Source of the DNA: Algoriphagus sp.
GTDB lineage: Bacteria > Bacteroidota > Bacteroidia > Cytophagales > Cyclobacteriaceae
Direction: 5' to 3'
Length of the DNA: 64,000 bases
NCBI RefSeq assembly: GCF_013373065.1
Contig: NZ_JABXIN010000005.1
Location: 78,616-142,615 of the forward strand
A program made the translations under genes and the position numbers. Shown piece by piece: positions 52,273 through 61,352 of the stretch. A model generated the notes under the pieces. It had not been told where the DNA came from. It was given only the letters and a program-made list of their open reading frames with translations, and did not search any database. The first letter of the stretch is position 1; every line of letters starts with the position of its first letter.

Positions 52273-53255
52273 AACCCTACACCTATCCTGCCCTAAAATC
52301 GCCCCTATTAGCATCTTTTTTAAAGTTTCCATTGTGGTTGATTTTCCTAGTTATTTTCAGTTTGGGGTCTTGTGGCGATCCATCCAATATTGGAGATGAT
52401 CTCTTAGACGGGAAGTTGATTATTGATCCTTCTATAATGACACCGGAGAATTATTTGATATCTGTCAGCAATCCAAACCCCAGTCCAAAAGAAGCTTCAA
52501 GACCTGTATTTATACTTTGCCATGGCTATAGTGCTACTACATTTGAATGGTCTGAATTTGTCGAATGGTCTGGGGAAACTGATTCCTACTATACTTCAAG
52601 GGTACTTCTAGGTGGTCATGGGAAATCCTATGAAGATTTTAAATCTTCCTCTTGGGAAGAATGGCAGCAATCTATATTTGATGAATATGAGGCACTCATT
52701 GGAGCTGGTTACACAAATATTCATTTGGTTGGGTCATCCGCTAGTGGAGCGCTTATTTTAGAGGCCATTTCTTCTGGTTATTTCAAAGGAATCAATCCAC
52801 CAAGAAACATTATACTTATCGACCCAATTGTCCTTCCCTCAGACAAGCTCCTACCACTTATAGGTGTAGTAGGTCCCCTAATCGGATATATGGAATCAAA
52901 TAATACAGAGGGAGAAAAATCCTATTGGTATACTTATAGACCACAAGAGACACTTCAGGAACTCCAGGAACTACTCAAAAAGGTTCGCATTGCTTTACAA
53001 AAAGGCGTAATCCTACCCTCACAAACAAAATTATTTGTTTTTAAATCTATTCAAGATCCAACAGCAGATCCAGCCAGTGCTGTACTGATCAATAAAGAGT
53101 TGAGTCCTGCCAACCAACTTGATATCAAGATGATCAATTCAGCTTTACATGTGTTTACACGCCTGCAAGGAAGAGTAGAAGTTGTTTCAGCACTAGATAG
53201 AAACAATCAAGAACAAACTTTTCAGAAAATGGTGGAAATAGCCCTGTCCCAATAA
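52269..53255 (+). CDS. Lipoprotein alpha/beta hydrolase
   Basis: A 328-residue protein with a long N-terminal signal (FLKFPLWLIFLVIFSLGSCG, lipid Cys at about 35). The hydrolase core has an oxyanion block VFILCHGYSATTFEWSEFVE, the nucleophile elbow VGSSASGALI (Ser), LIDPIVLP, and a late His in MINSALHVFTRL. Lipase or esterase activity on the outer surface or in the periplasm is inferred. Translation is coupled to the upstream barrel-like gene. Confidence 0.78.
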   Translation: MKPYTYPALKSPLLASFLKFPLWLIFLVIFSLGSCGDPSNIGDDLLDGKLIIDPSIMTPENYLISVSNPNPSPKEASRPVFILCHGYSATTFEWSEFVEWSGETDSYYTSRVLLGGHGKSYEDFKSSSWEEWQQSIFDEYEALIGAGYTNIHLVGSSASGALILEAISSGYFKGINPPRNIILIDPIVLPSDKLLPLIGVVGPLIGYMESNNTEGEKSYWYTYRPQETLQELQELLKKVRIALQKGVILPSQTKLFVFKSIQDPTADPASAVLINKELSPANQLDIKMINSALHVFTRLQGRVEVVSALDRNNQEQTFQKMVEIALSQ

Positions 53256-53291
53256 ATAATTTGGACAACCGCTATCAGTCAAAAGCCAAAA

Positions 53292-53759
53292 TCAAGCTAC
53301 ATTTTTTCTACTTACTTCTTCTGCAATAAAATTCTTAGCCAATTCTTCAGGAGATTTAATAACAACCTTCAATTGGTATTCTTTGAAAATCAGAAGTCCT
53401 AAGGAGATCAGGGCAAAGTTTTTAATGATATACTGCCCTACTAAGGTTGGGGTAAACCAGGTTTGCCAAGTGTCATTTGGCAGGTAAAAGACCGGGAGAA
53501 AAGTCATGACCATATGAGCCAAGAGCAGATAAAGTGCCCATTTGGTGAAACGAGGAATTAACCAAATGACTCCAATCAGGCATTCGAATAGTCCAAAAGG
53601 CGGATTAAACAGCTCGAAAGGAATCCAACCAGCAAATAATTGATCGAATAGGTTATGAACCAAAGGTTCTGCTGGGGAAATCCCAATGACTTTCAAAAAG
53701 CCAAACCAGAAATAAATGAGGAAGAGGGAGACGCGTCCCAGTGTAGTAAAGTGATTCAT
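53292..53759 (-). CDS. DoxX-family membrane protein
   Basis: About 155 residues when started at MNHFTTLGRVSLFLIYFWFG (53759), which places the first helix at the N-terminus; an upstream in-frame ATG at 53795 adds 12 polar residues. Four hydrophobic helices, with FGFLKVIGISPAEPLV and FGLFECLIGVIWLIPRF, match DoxX-like proteins. Members have been tied to quinone or thiol redox, but no partner is encoded next to it. Confidence 0.78.
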   Translation of the reverse strand: MNHFTTLGRVSLFLIYFWFGFLKVIGISPAEPLVHNLFDQLFAGWIPFELFNPPFGLFECLIGVIWLIPRFTKWALYLLLAHMVMTFLPVFYLPNDTWQTWFTPTLVGQYIIKNFALISLGLLIFKEYQLKVVIKSPEELAKNFIAEEVSRKNVA

Positions 53760-53920
53760 AGGATTAAGGTTAATCCTCAAACCTAGATTATTCACTAAAC
53801 TTGAAACATGACATTAATCAATTCAGGCGGTAAGTTTTTTCAGGAAAAAGATGTCAAAACACCAAAAACGAGGAAAAAGTAACTCCTTATAGCTTTCATA
53901 ATAAGGTCTAGTAAATAAAC

Positions 53921-54457
53921 TTAATTAGAACCAAAATCAGGAATAGGTCTAGTTTCTGTTTCTTTATCCCAAATCATTGAAAGTACTTTCCATTTGCCAT
54001 CAAGCTTCACTAATTGATATGCAATCACCCCTTTTTCAGCAAAGGAATCCGTGGTATTGAAATAAACCCCATAGGAGCTAATATGCTGTGCAAGATGTCC
54101 AAAAACTTGAGTTTTGCCACTTAATTCCAACTCCTTCAATAATTTAGGAGGATCTTCTTTAACCATTTTTTCCATTCCTGTTAAATAATCATCTGGACTG
54201 GATAAACGTAAATCTCCGTCAACGACTGAGCCCATTTTTGCTTCCGGGCTAAAATAAGTCCTGATCTTTTGAAAATCAGGTACCAGATCTCCTTCGACCC
54301 GAAATCCCGCATACAAACTGTCAATTAGGGCCTTGATTTCAAGCTTTTCTTGATTCACATTCTGCAAATGAATTTTTTCAGTTTGTGCAAAAGAGACATG
54401 GCTTAGCACGATGTAAAAAAGGATTAGAACAATTACTACAGGAACCTTTATTTTCAT
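53921..54457 (-). CDS. Exported SnoaL/NTF2-like protein
   Basis: A 178-residue protein with signal peptide MKIKVPVVIVLILFYIVLSH (ending SFAQ). The mature part fits a cone-shaped NTF2-like fold: IKALIDSLYAGFRVEGDLVP, IRTYFSPEAKMGS, YGVYFNTTDSFAEKGVIAYQ, LVKLDGKWKVLSMIWDKET. Catalytic residues cannot be defined. It lies downstream of the efflux operon but is separated from it by a terminator. Confidence 0.75.
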   Translation of the reverse strand: MKIKVPVVIVLILFYIVLSHVSFAQTEKIHLQNVNQEKLEIKALIDSLYAGFRVEGDLVPDFQKIRTYFSPEAKMGSVVDGDLRLSSPDDYLTGMEKMVKEDPPKLLKELELSGKTQVFGHLAQHISSYGVYFNTTDSFAEKGVIAYQLVKLDGKWKVLSMIWDKETETRPIPDFGSN

Positions 54458-54534
54458 AGTGATTCTAATTTCTAAACCAACAAAATAAATAATATCATAA
54501 AAAAATAAAAGAATAGTAGTTTTTGGATATGATT

Positions 54535-54567
54535 AAAAAAACCATCCAGCCACAAGCCGGATGGTTT
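54535..54567 (-). terminator. Terminator of the efflux operon
   Basis: AAACCATCC (54539-54547) pairs with GGATGGTTT (54559-54567). Read on the minus strand, the stem is followed by a run of T. It lies 28 bases after the outer-membrane channel gene. Confidence 0.85.
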
Positions 54568-54594
54568 CCACTCAAAAGCCTATCTTTTTACCTA

Positions 54595-56049
54595 TCACTC
54601 AACTATGGCATCTCGATCCCAGCCGCCACCTAAGGCTCTGTAGATTTGTACTTTGGCTTGAAGCTGCTTCAATTTAGTTTCGATAAGCTCCATTTGAGCA
54701 TCTAGTACCTCCTCTTGCGTCAACAAAACCTCTACATAGTCGGCCTTGGCAAACTGGAATAGGCTATTTGCTACATCAACCGATTGATTTAACACTTCCA
54801 CTTCCTGAGACTTGGTTTCAAGGCTTTGGGTGTAATTATCCAATTTGGCAAACTGATTCAGCACATCGGTGTAGGCTTGAAGCAAGGTTTGCTCATAAGC
54901 AATCACCGATTGAATCTGCTGAGCTGAGGCCATATTAAACTGCGCTTGAATGGCCTTCCTATTAATAAGAGGGGCCATCAAATCGCCTGCAGCATTGAAA
55001 ATCAAAGATTCTGGATTGAACAAATAGGACGGGTTAAAGGCTTGGTACCCTATTCCCGCTCTCAGATCTAAGCTTGGGTAGAAATTGGCCTTGGCTGACT
55101 TCACATCCAGTTTAGCTGCTGCCATTTCCAGCTCAGCCTGACGTATATCCGGACGATTCTCTAACAATTGAGCTGGAATGCCAGCCAGAAGGCTATCCAA
55201 GGTGATTTCCATCATCCTGTCCGAATTTCGAGGAATCCGGCTTGGATAAGCTCCCACCAAGAAGTAAATACGGTTTTCAGTTTCCACCAATTTTTGACGA
55301 ATCGCATATTGCTGATTCTTGGTATTGAGGTATTGCGCTTCAAACCGATTGACCACCAATTGATTGGCTTTCGCATACTCCTTTAATTGACGGGCTTTTT
55401 CCAAAGCATCCTTCTGAATCTCCAGGTTTTGATTGATGATTTGAAGCAAATTGTCCAAAGCCATCAATTCATAGTAGGATTCAGCGATCTCAGAAATCAA
55501 TTGAGTCACCAAAAAGCTCTTGCCTTCTGTCCGAGCCAAATAGCGAAGTTGGGCGGCATCCTTGGCGTTACGAAGTTTTCGCCAAATATCCACTTCCCAG
55601 GAAGCCGTGGCTCCCAAGACAAAATCTCCCAAGGGTTCGGGAAACTCTTTTCCTTCTTTGATTTCCAGATTATGCTCCACAGCACCATCCCGAGTAAATC
55701 TTCCGGGTTTTTCCGCCCCTGCTCCTAATCCAAGGTTAACAAATGGTTGGTATTCGCCCTTCTTCTCAAGGACTTCATTTTTACTGATTTCTATCTCTTG
55801 CAAGACAATATTCAGTTCCTGATTGTGCAGCAAAGCCGAATCGATCAAAGCATTCAAATACTCATCTTCGAAGTAGCCACGCCAATCCAAACTAGCAATG
55901 GTTGTAGTATCCTCCCCTTGCTGATTATACTCCTCAGGAAGATTTTCTGTTGGTTCCTTGAAGGTGATCTCCTGGGATTTACAGCCCCAAAATCCAACCA
56001 ACATGACCAAGGAAATTCCTGTATATAGATTAATACGTTTACTTGTCAT
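54595..56049 (-). CDS. RND efflux outer-membrane channel lipoprotein (OprM/NodT family)
   Basis: About 484 residues from the start at 56049 (MTSKRINLYTGISLVMLVGF, lipid Cys in WGCKSQ); an upstream in-frame ATG at 56088 would disturb the signal. TolC-family repeats are visible: DWRGYFEDEYLNALIDSALL, GASWEVDIWRKLRNAKDAA (as TASWEVDIWRKLRNA), RPDIRQAELEMAAAKLDVKS, FYPSLDLRAGIGYQ and the C-terminal YRALGGGWD. It forms the exit duct for the RND pump. It overlaps the pump gene by 11 bases. Confidence 0.93.
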   Translation of the reverse strand: MTSKRINLYTGISLVMLVGFWGCKSQEITFKEPTENLPEEYNQQGEDTTTIASLDWRGYFEDEYLNALIDSALLHNQELNIVLQEIEISKNEVLEKKGEYQPFVNLGLGAGAEKPGRFTRDGAVEHNLEIKEGKEFPEPLGDFVLGATASWEVDIWRKLRNAKDAAQLRYLARTEGKSFLVTQLISEIAESYYELMALDNLLQIINQNLEIQKDALEKARQLKEYAKANQLVVNRFEAQYLNTKNQQYAIRQKLVETENRIYFLVGAYPSRIPRNSDRMMEITLDSLLAGIPAQLLENRPDIRQAELEMAAAKLDVKSAKANFYPSLDLRAGIGYQAFNPSYLFNPESLIFNAAGDLMAPLINRKAIQAQFNMASAQQIQSVIAYEQTLLQAYTDVLNQFAKLDNYTQSLETKSQEVEVLNQSVDVANSLFQFAKADYVEVLLTQEEVLDAQMELIETKLKQLQAKVQIYRALGGGWDRDAIVE

Positions 56050-59000
56050 TTTTTCTATTGTTTCGTTTTGCGGCCTGAAGTAACACACTGAGTTTTCCGA
56101 TTTTTTTCAAAAGGGATGCTCTGTTTTGACCTTCTTCTACAAATGCTTCAGAAAGCGAAGAATCTGCCTCATTTTGCAATAGACTCTTACCCTCAATCAT
56201 ACTACCGAAGAAGTAATAGAGACCTGGAATCACCAAAACCCCAATCATCGTCCCGAGAAACATCCCTCCCATGGCAGATGAACCAATAGTCTTGTTTCCT
56301 ACAGCTCCTGCACCATGTGCGATGACCAAAGGAATCAAACCAGCGATAAAGGCAAAAGAGGTCATCAAAATAGGACGGAAACGCATCTTAGCCCCTTCAA
56401 TGGCAGCCGCCAAAACTGTAGCTCCTTCGCGGTGACGCTGCACCCCAAACTCCACAATCAACACGGCGTTTTTACCCAGCAAACCGATCAACATAATCAT
56501 CCCAATCTGGGCGTAAACGTCATTGGCTAGCCCCATGAGTTTGAGCATTGCGAATGAACCGAATATCCCTATAGGAAGAGAAAGAAGTACCGCAAGAGGC
56601 AATACAAAACTTTCATATTGGGCTGCCAAAACAAGGTAGACAAAGAGTACAACCACTGCGAAAATATAGATAGCCTCATTCCCCCTTCTCGATTCATCAA
56701 ATGACAAGTCTTCCCAGGCAATGTCATATCCTTTTGGCAGTGTTTGCGCAGCTACTTCCCGTATGGCCTGAATGGCATCCCCGGTAGTAAATCCATCTCC
56801 TGGTAAGCCACGAATCGCTGCGGAATTGAAGAGGTTGTATCGGGTAATCTCATTAGGTCCCTGGGTTTTAGATACCTTCATAAAAGATGAATAAGGAACC
56901 ATTTCGCCCTCTTCGTTTTTCACAAACAAATCAGTCAAATCGGAAGGATAGCGACGAAACTCCGGTGCAGCCTGCGTATATACTTTGAAGAATCTACCAA
57001 AGCGAATAAAGCCTTGTTCATAAGTACTACCTATAAGAATATTCAGGTTTTCCATGGCTTTACCAATGGTTACTCCTTTCTGCATGGCTGCCTGATTATC
57101 AATCTCCAAATGATATTGCGGATAATTGGCAGCGAAGAAGGTAAACAATCCCTTGAGTTCTTTTCGCTCACGGAGAGCGGCCAAAAACTCCTGGTTGATC
57201 TTGTCAAATTCATCATAGTCGGTATCTCCACCGGTTTTGTCCAAGAGACGAAGTGAAAAACCACCTGAAGAACCAAATCCCGGAACAGCCGGTGGTTCGA
57301 AATATTCCACTACAGCTCCCAAATCCTTGGTCTCTTCTTCCAACTCTTCCATGATTTCATGGACACTCTTATCGCGCTCAGACCATGGTTTGAGATTGAT
57401 CAAGCAAGTACCTGCATTGGATCCCCGCCCTTCTGTCATAATTTCATAACCAGCCAAAGAGGTTACAGATTCGATGCCTTCCACTTCCTCAGCAATTTGC
57501 TGGAGTTCCTGAGCGACTTTATTGGTCAATTCCAAAGTGGAGCCTGGAGGAGTTTGAATAATGGCGTAGATAGTACCTTGGTCTTCATTTGGAACAAAGC
57601 CGGAAGGAAGAATTTCATTCGTATAGATTATTCCAGCGACGAAAAGTCCCAAAATTCCGAAGGTTACGATTCTTCTAGCCACGATTACGTTGAGCACCCG
57701 AATGTAATGCCCTGTAAACCGTTCAAATAATTTATTGAAACCATCGATAAAGCGATCGAAAAGGGATTTCTTTCGCTTACCATGATGATTTCTCAAAATC
57801 ATCGCACAGAGAACAGGTGTCAAAGTCAAAGCGACAATCCCCGAGATAATAATGGAGCTTGCCATGGTAATGGAAAATTGTCGGTAGAAAACCCCAACCG
57901 GACCGCTCATAAAGGCAATAGGAACGAACACGGAGGTCATTACAAGGGTAATCGCGATGATCGCACCACTCAATTCTCCCAAAGCTTTTTGGGTCGCCTT
58001 GTACGGAGTCAAATGCGGATCTTCCTCCATTTTGGCGTGGACGGCTTCTACCACCACAATCGCGTCATCCACTACCACCCCTATCGCCAAAACCAAGGCA
58101 AATAGCGTGATCAAGTTGATTGACAAACCAAAAAGCTGGAGGACAAAAAACGCCCCAATTAAGGACACCGGCACTGCAATGATTGGAATCAAAGTGGATC
58201 GCCAATCTCCCAAGAAGAGGAACACAACCAAGGCCACCAAGAAAAAGGCATCCCGAATGGTATGAACCACCTGCTCAATAGAAGCATCCAAGAATTTGGA
58301 TACGTCGTAGCTGTATTCATAATGAACCCCTACAGGAAAATCAACCTCCAATTCTTTGAGTTTTTCCTTGACCTGTTCGATTACCTCACTACCGTTACTA
58401 TCGGGGGTTTGCTTCAATACGATGGAAGAAGATGGCCGACCATCCAAATTGGAGTAAATGTCGAAGAATTCACTTCCCAATTCGACTTCAGCTATATCCT
58501 TCAATTTGATCAGTTCCCCCTCCTCGTTACTTCGGATAATGATGTTTTCGTATTGCTCGGGTTCATTGAATCGACCCTGATACGTCAATACATATTCCAC
58601 GGATTGGGCTTGCTTACCGGAACTTTGACCTAATCGACCTGGACGGGCGATCACACTTTGCTCATCCATGGCTTCAAGCACTTCTTCAGCGGAGATTTTG
58701 TAGGCGCGCATGCGATCCAGTTTCAACCATACTCGCATGGCATATTTTCTGGAACCTAGAATCTGGGCTTGTGCAATCCCGTTAATCCGCTGCAATTCCG
58801 GGATAATCCGGGTATAGGCATAGTTATAGAGGAATTTTTCATCAATATCAGCTCCCTCTTCGCCATAGATGTCAACATACAAGAGCATACTTGGCTGAAC
58901 AGGGGTAATAATTACACCTTCCCGTTGAACCAAGGGAGGTAAATTAGGCATCACTTGGTCCACTCGTGTCTTTACCCGGACTACCGCTTGGTTTGGATCG

Positions 59001-59293
59001 GTTCCTGGTTCAAACACCACACGAATGGTTCCTTCACCCGCACTGGTTGCGTCGGATGCAATGTATCGCATTCCTTGCACCCCATTTATGGAGGTTTCCA
59101 AAGGAATCAAGGTGGATTTTGTCAAAACGTCCGCACTGGAACCTGGATAGGCTACAAAGATATTGACGGTAGTAGGTGCGATTTCAGGAAACTGCGAAAT
59201 AGGCAATTGGGTAATGGCCAGTAATCCCACAAACACAATCATGAATGAGACTACAATAGCCAATACAGGCCTTCTTAATATATCTTTAAACAT
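56039..59293 (-). CDS. RND efflux pump permease (HAE1/AcrB family)
   Basis: A 1084-residue inner-membrane proton-drug antiporter. N-terminus FKDILRRPVLAIVVSFMIVF, LPISQFPEIAPTTVNIFVAY, the helix-4 acidic pair in GVVVDDAIVVVEAVH, GPVGVFYRQFSITMASSIII, the central large loop, and the second half with GLLGKNAVLIVEFG and FRPILMTSFAFIAGLIPLV are all present and in the usual order. Length is normal for AcrB/MexB. Substrates cannot be deduced. It is the middle gene of the adaptor-pump-channel operon. Confidence 0.95.
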   Translation of the reverse strand: MFKDILRRPVLAIVVSFMIVFVGLLAITQLPISQFPEIAPTTVNIFVAYPGSSADVLTKSTLIPLETSINGVQGMRYIASDATSAGEGTIRVVFEPGTDPNQAVVRVKTRVDQVMPNLPPLVQREGVIITPVQPSMLLYVDIYGEEGADIDEKFLYNYAYTRIIPELQRINGIAQAQILGSRKYAMRVWLKLDRMRAYKISAEEVLEAMDEQSVIARPGRLGQSSGKQAQSVEYVLTYQGRFNEPEQYENIIIRSNEEGELIKLKDIAEVELGSEFFDIYSNLDGRPSSSIVLKQTPDSNGSEVIEQVKEKLKELEVDFPVGVHYEYSYDVSKFLDASIEQVVHTIRDAFFLVALVVFLFLGDWRSTLIPIIAVPVSLIGAFFVLQLFGLSINLITLFALVLAIGVVVDDAIVVVEAVHAKMEEDPHLTPYKATQKALGELSGAIIAITLVMTSVFVPIAFMSGPVGVFYRQFSITMASSIIISGIVALTLTPVLCAMILRNHHGKRKKSLFDRFIDGFNKLFERFTGHYIRVLNVIVARRIVTFGILGLFVAGIIYTNEILPSGFVPNEDQGTIYAIIQTPPGSTLELTNKVAQELQQIAEEVEGIESVTSLAGYEIMTEGRGSNAGTCLINLKPWSERDKSVHEIMEELEEETKDLGAVVEYFEPPAVPGFGSSGGFSLRLLDKTGGDTDYDEFDKINQEFLAALRERKELKGLFTFFAANYPQYHLEIDNQAAMQKGVTIGKAMENLNILIGSTYEQGFIRFGRFFKVYTQAAPEFRRYPSDLTDLFVKNEEGEMVPYSSFMKVSKTQGPNEITRYNLFNSAAIRGLPGDGFTTGDAIQAIREVAAQTLPKGYDIAWEDLSFDESRRGNEAIYIFAVVVLFVYLVLAAQYESFVLPLAVLLSLPIGIFGSFAMLKLMGLANDVYAQIGMIMLIGLLGKNAVLIVEFGVQRHREGATVLAAAIEGAKMRFRPILMTSFAFIAGLIPLVIAHGAGAVGNKTIGSSAMGGMFLGTMIGVLVIPGLYYFFGSMIEGKSLLQNEADSSLSEAFVEEGQNRASLLKKIGKLSVLLQAAKRNNRKNDK

Positions 59294-59320
59294 TTCTTTC
59301 GGATTTTAAGGTGATGGAAC

Positions 59321-60409
59321 TTATTCGGCATGCAAACGCAATCCCTCAAATACTTCCTCTGGCTGAATCAATTCAAAGTGAATTTTTCCACCATTTTGCA
59401 CCTTCCTCAGGCCTTCCAAAAGAAACTTGTCCAGGGTCGTTAACCCGGCACTAACCAAATAAACGTGGTTCAGCTCTCCTTCAATTTTGATTTCTTGGGA
59501 ACGTACATTTCCTTCGTCATCTACCAAGAAGACAAATTTCTTGTCCAAAACTTCAAAAGTGGCTTTCTGTGGTATCATCGTCACCTCATACAATGGCTTA
59601 GGCCAAAGGATATTTCCGGTTTGGCCATGTCGAAGTAAGCCTGCTGGATTTGAAAAAGTAGCCCGGAAAGCAATGTTACCCGTCGCATTGTTAAAATCGG
59701 ATTCGATCGTTTCAATCACCCCAGGTTCTGAAAACACCCGATTATTAGCCAATCGTAACTGAACCATTTCAGCAGAATCTTTCTCCGTCATGGCATAGTC
59801 CAAGTATTCCGCTTCCGGTACGTTGAAATACACCCACATTTTGCTGTTATCTGAAAGGGTTGTCAATAATTCCCCTTCATCCAACAAACTTCCCAAACGC
59901 ACTTCTTCGAATTTCCCGATGATGCCATCAAAAGGAGCTCGCAGTTCAGTAAAGTTCAAGTGCGTTTCAGCCAAGGTCAATTCGGCTTTTGCCTTTTCCA
60001 ATTGTGCTTTTGCTAAGGCAACTTCGTTTTGGGAAACGATATTTTTATCCGCAAGCGCTTTGGTATTTTCATATTCTACGCGGGCAAACTCAACTTCAGA
60101 TTTTGCTTTTTGAAACTCAGCCTGATAGATGGTAGGCTGAATCTGAAAGAGTAATTGACCTTTTTTGACATGCTGACCTTCATCTACGAAAATTTTCTGA
60201 AGGTACCCCTTTTCCAAGGCCCGAAGCTCAATGTGTTGAATGGCCCGGATTTGACTGACATATTCTTTGATTAAGACTGTGTCTTGTTTAATAGGTTGAG
60301 AAACTTTGAATGTCGCAGTTTCTTCGTGAGTATCATGTGATGAACCGCAGGATGTAAAAAACATCGCACAGCCCACTGCTAGGAACAATAAATTCCTGGT
60401 AGTTTTCAT
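59321..60409 (-). CDS. RND efflux periplasmic adaptor lipoprotein
   Basis: About 362 residues from MKTTRNLLFLAVGCAMFFTS (60409; lipid Cys next); an in-frame ATG further upstream (60511) precedes non-signal sequence. Typical membrane-fusion layout: biotinyl-lipoyl halves (GYLQKIFVDEGQHVKKGQLL and LRAPFDGIIGKFEEVRLGSL) flanking an alpha-hairpin (about 95-160, ALAKAQLEKAKAELTLAETH), then beta-barrel domains (ANNRVFSEPGVIETIESDF). It links pump and channel. It lies 27 bases before the pump start. Confidence 0.93.
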   Translation of the reverse strand: MKTTRNLLFLAVGCAMFFTSCGSSHDTHEETATFKVSQPIKQDTVLIKEYVSQIRAIQHIELRALEKGYLQKIFVDEGQHVKKGQLLFQIQPTIYQAEFQKAKSEVEFARVEYENTKALADKNIVSQNEVALAKAQLEKAKAELTLAETHLNFTELRAPFDGIIGKFEEVRLGSLLDEGELLTTLSDNSKMWVYFNVPEAEYLDYAMTEKDSAEMVQLRLANNRVFSEPGVIETIESDFNNATGNIAFRATFSNPAGLLRHGQTGNILWPKPLYEVTMIPQKATFEVLDKKFVFLVDDEGNVRSQEIKIEGELNHVYLVSAGLTTLDKFLLEGLRKVQNGGKIHFELIQPEEVFEGLRLHAE

Positions 60410-60521
60410 ATTTATGAATTTTGAAATGTAGGTAAAAAGAAAATAAATCAGTTCCTGAGCGATGATAGGCATACTTGCTCCGGAACTCGTACCATGGCCT
60501 ATTTGGCCCAATCAAAAAATC

Positions 60522-60938
60522 CTAAATACGATAAACGCAGTGGTAAATGTGTAGCCGATTAGAAGTCGGCTTAAAGAAGTTTTTGCAGAAACGTAGAAAA
60601 CGCGTCTGATCTTTTCCAAGGCTGAATGCCAAAAGACAAAACCAAATGGCAGAAAGAGCCATCTTCAATTCTGAATCCAGATCAAAGAAGCTTTCTTCAA
60701 GCTGCTCAAGTCCTTCAGGTTCTGCAGATAAAAGAAGATTTGCTTGAGATTTTAACTCCTCGGGGCTGTTTACAATGAAGTTAGATTCATGGGAAGTAGA
60801 AAAAGCAGTTTCCTTAAAGTCCTTCTGGATATAATTGGAAAACTGCAATCCAGAGACAAGACCTGGGACAAAAAAAGTCAGAAGCAGTGAGGAAATCACT
60901 GTCATCAGCCCAATAACCCTGTAGGATTTTCTATACAT
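60522..60938 (-). CDS. Hypothetical membrane protein upstream of the efflux operon
   Basis: A 138-residue protein with one strong N-terminal hydrophobic segment (VIGLMTVISSLLLTFFVPGL) and a second at about 92-108 (MALSAIWFCLLAFSLG). The loop between them would be periplasmic (about 30-88). No family was recognised. It lies about 110 bases before the adaptor start on the same strand, behind a good promoter, so it is probably the first gene of the efflux transcript. A start at the internal Met12 (60905) is also possible. Confidence 0.5.
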   Translation of the reverse strand: MYRKSYRVIGLMTVISSLLLTFFVPGLVSGLQFSNYIQKDFKETAFSTSHESNFIVNSPEELKSQANLLLSAEPEGLEQLEESFFDLDSELKMALSAIWFCLLAFSLGKDQTRFLRFCKNFFKPTSNRLHIYHCVYRI

Positions 60939-60943
60939 CGTTA

Positions 60944-60976
60944 CAAATGTATTTGAATATTTTTCATTTATCCAAA
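60944..60976 (-). promoter_or_regulatory. Promoter for the efflux operon
   Basis: On the minus strand TTTG (60973-60976) and TACATTTG (60944-60951) are separated by 21 bases. Transcription would begin at about 60937, at or inside the first codon of the hypothetical gene at 60938, implying a leaderless or later start. Confidence 0.6.
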
Positions 60977-61119
60977 AGATTTTTTTTCAAACTGGCAAGG
61001 AAATCATCAATCTGATCCAAAAATGAAAATAAAGCACAGAAGTTTCATCCTCTAAAAATAAATTCACCTAAACTTTTTAAAAAAAATTAATTAAAAAGCA
61101 TAAAGACCGAATGTTTCCG

Positions 61120-61127
61120 TACCTTTG
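61120..61127 (+). promoter_or_regulatory. -7 promoter element for the desaturase cluster
   Basis: TACCTTTG matches TAnnTTTG. It would give a leader of roughly 220 bases before the family-like start of the desaturase. No TTG lies at the -33 distance. Confidence 0.45.
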
Positions 61128-61352
61128 TCTAGTTGAAATTAGCCTAAATTGAAAATATTCGGCCAATTCATCAACAATGCATCGGTAAATTACCCTGCAG
61201 CAAGTAGTAAAAAGAGTTTTTCCCAACGGTTTCAATTCTTCTCTTCTACTTTTAATTCTTGAGAAAGGCAATGCCACTCTATGAATTGAATACCGCAGTT
61301 TGATTTTAATACACTTTGATTAACTACTTTATTTTATTTAATACCTTTTCTT

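Larger units (their letters stand above)
60939..61352. other. Intergenic interval with divergent promoters
   Basis: It contains a minus-strand promoter (60944-60976), a plus-strand -7 element (61120-61127) and a possible 37-residue leader frame (TTG at 61149 to stop at 61262, MKIFGQFINNASVNYPAASS at its start). The sequence is otherwise AT-rich without clear structure. Confidence 0.45.
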
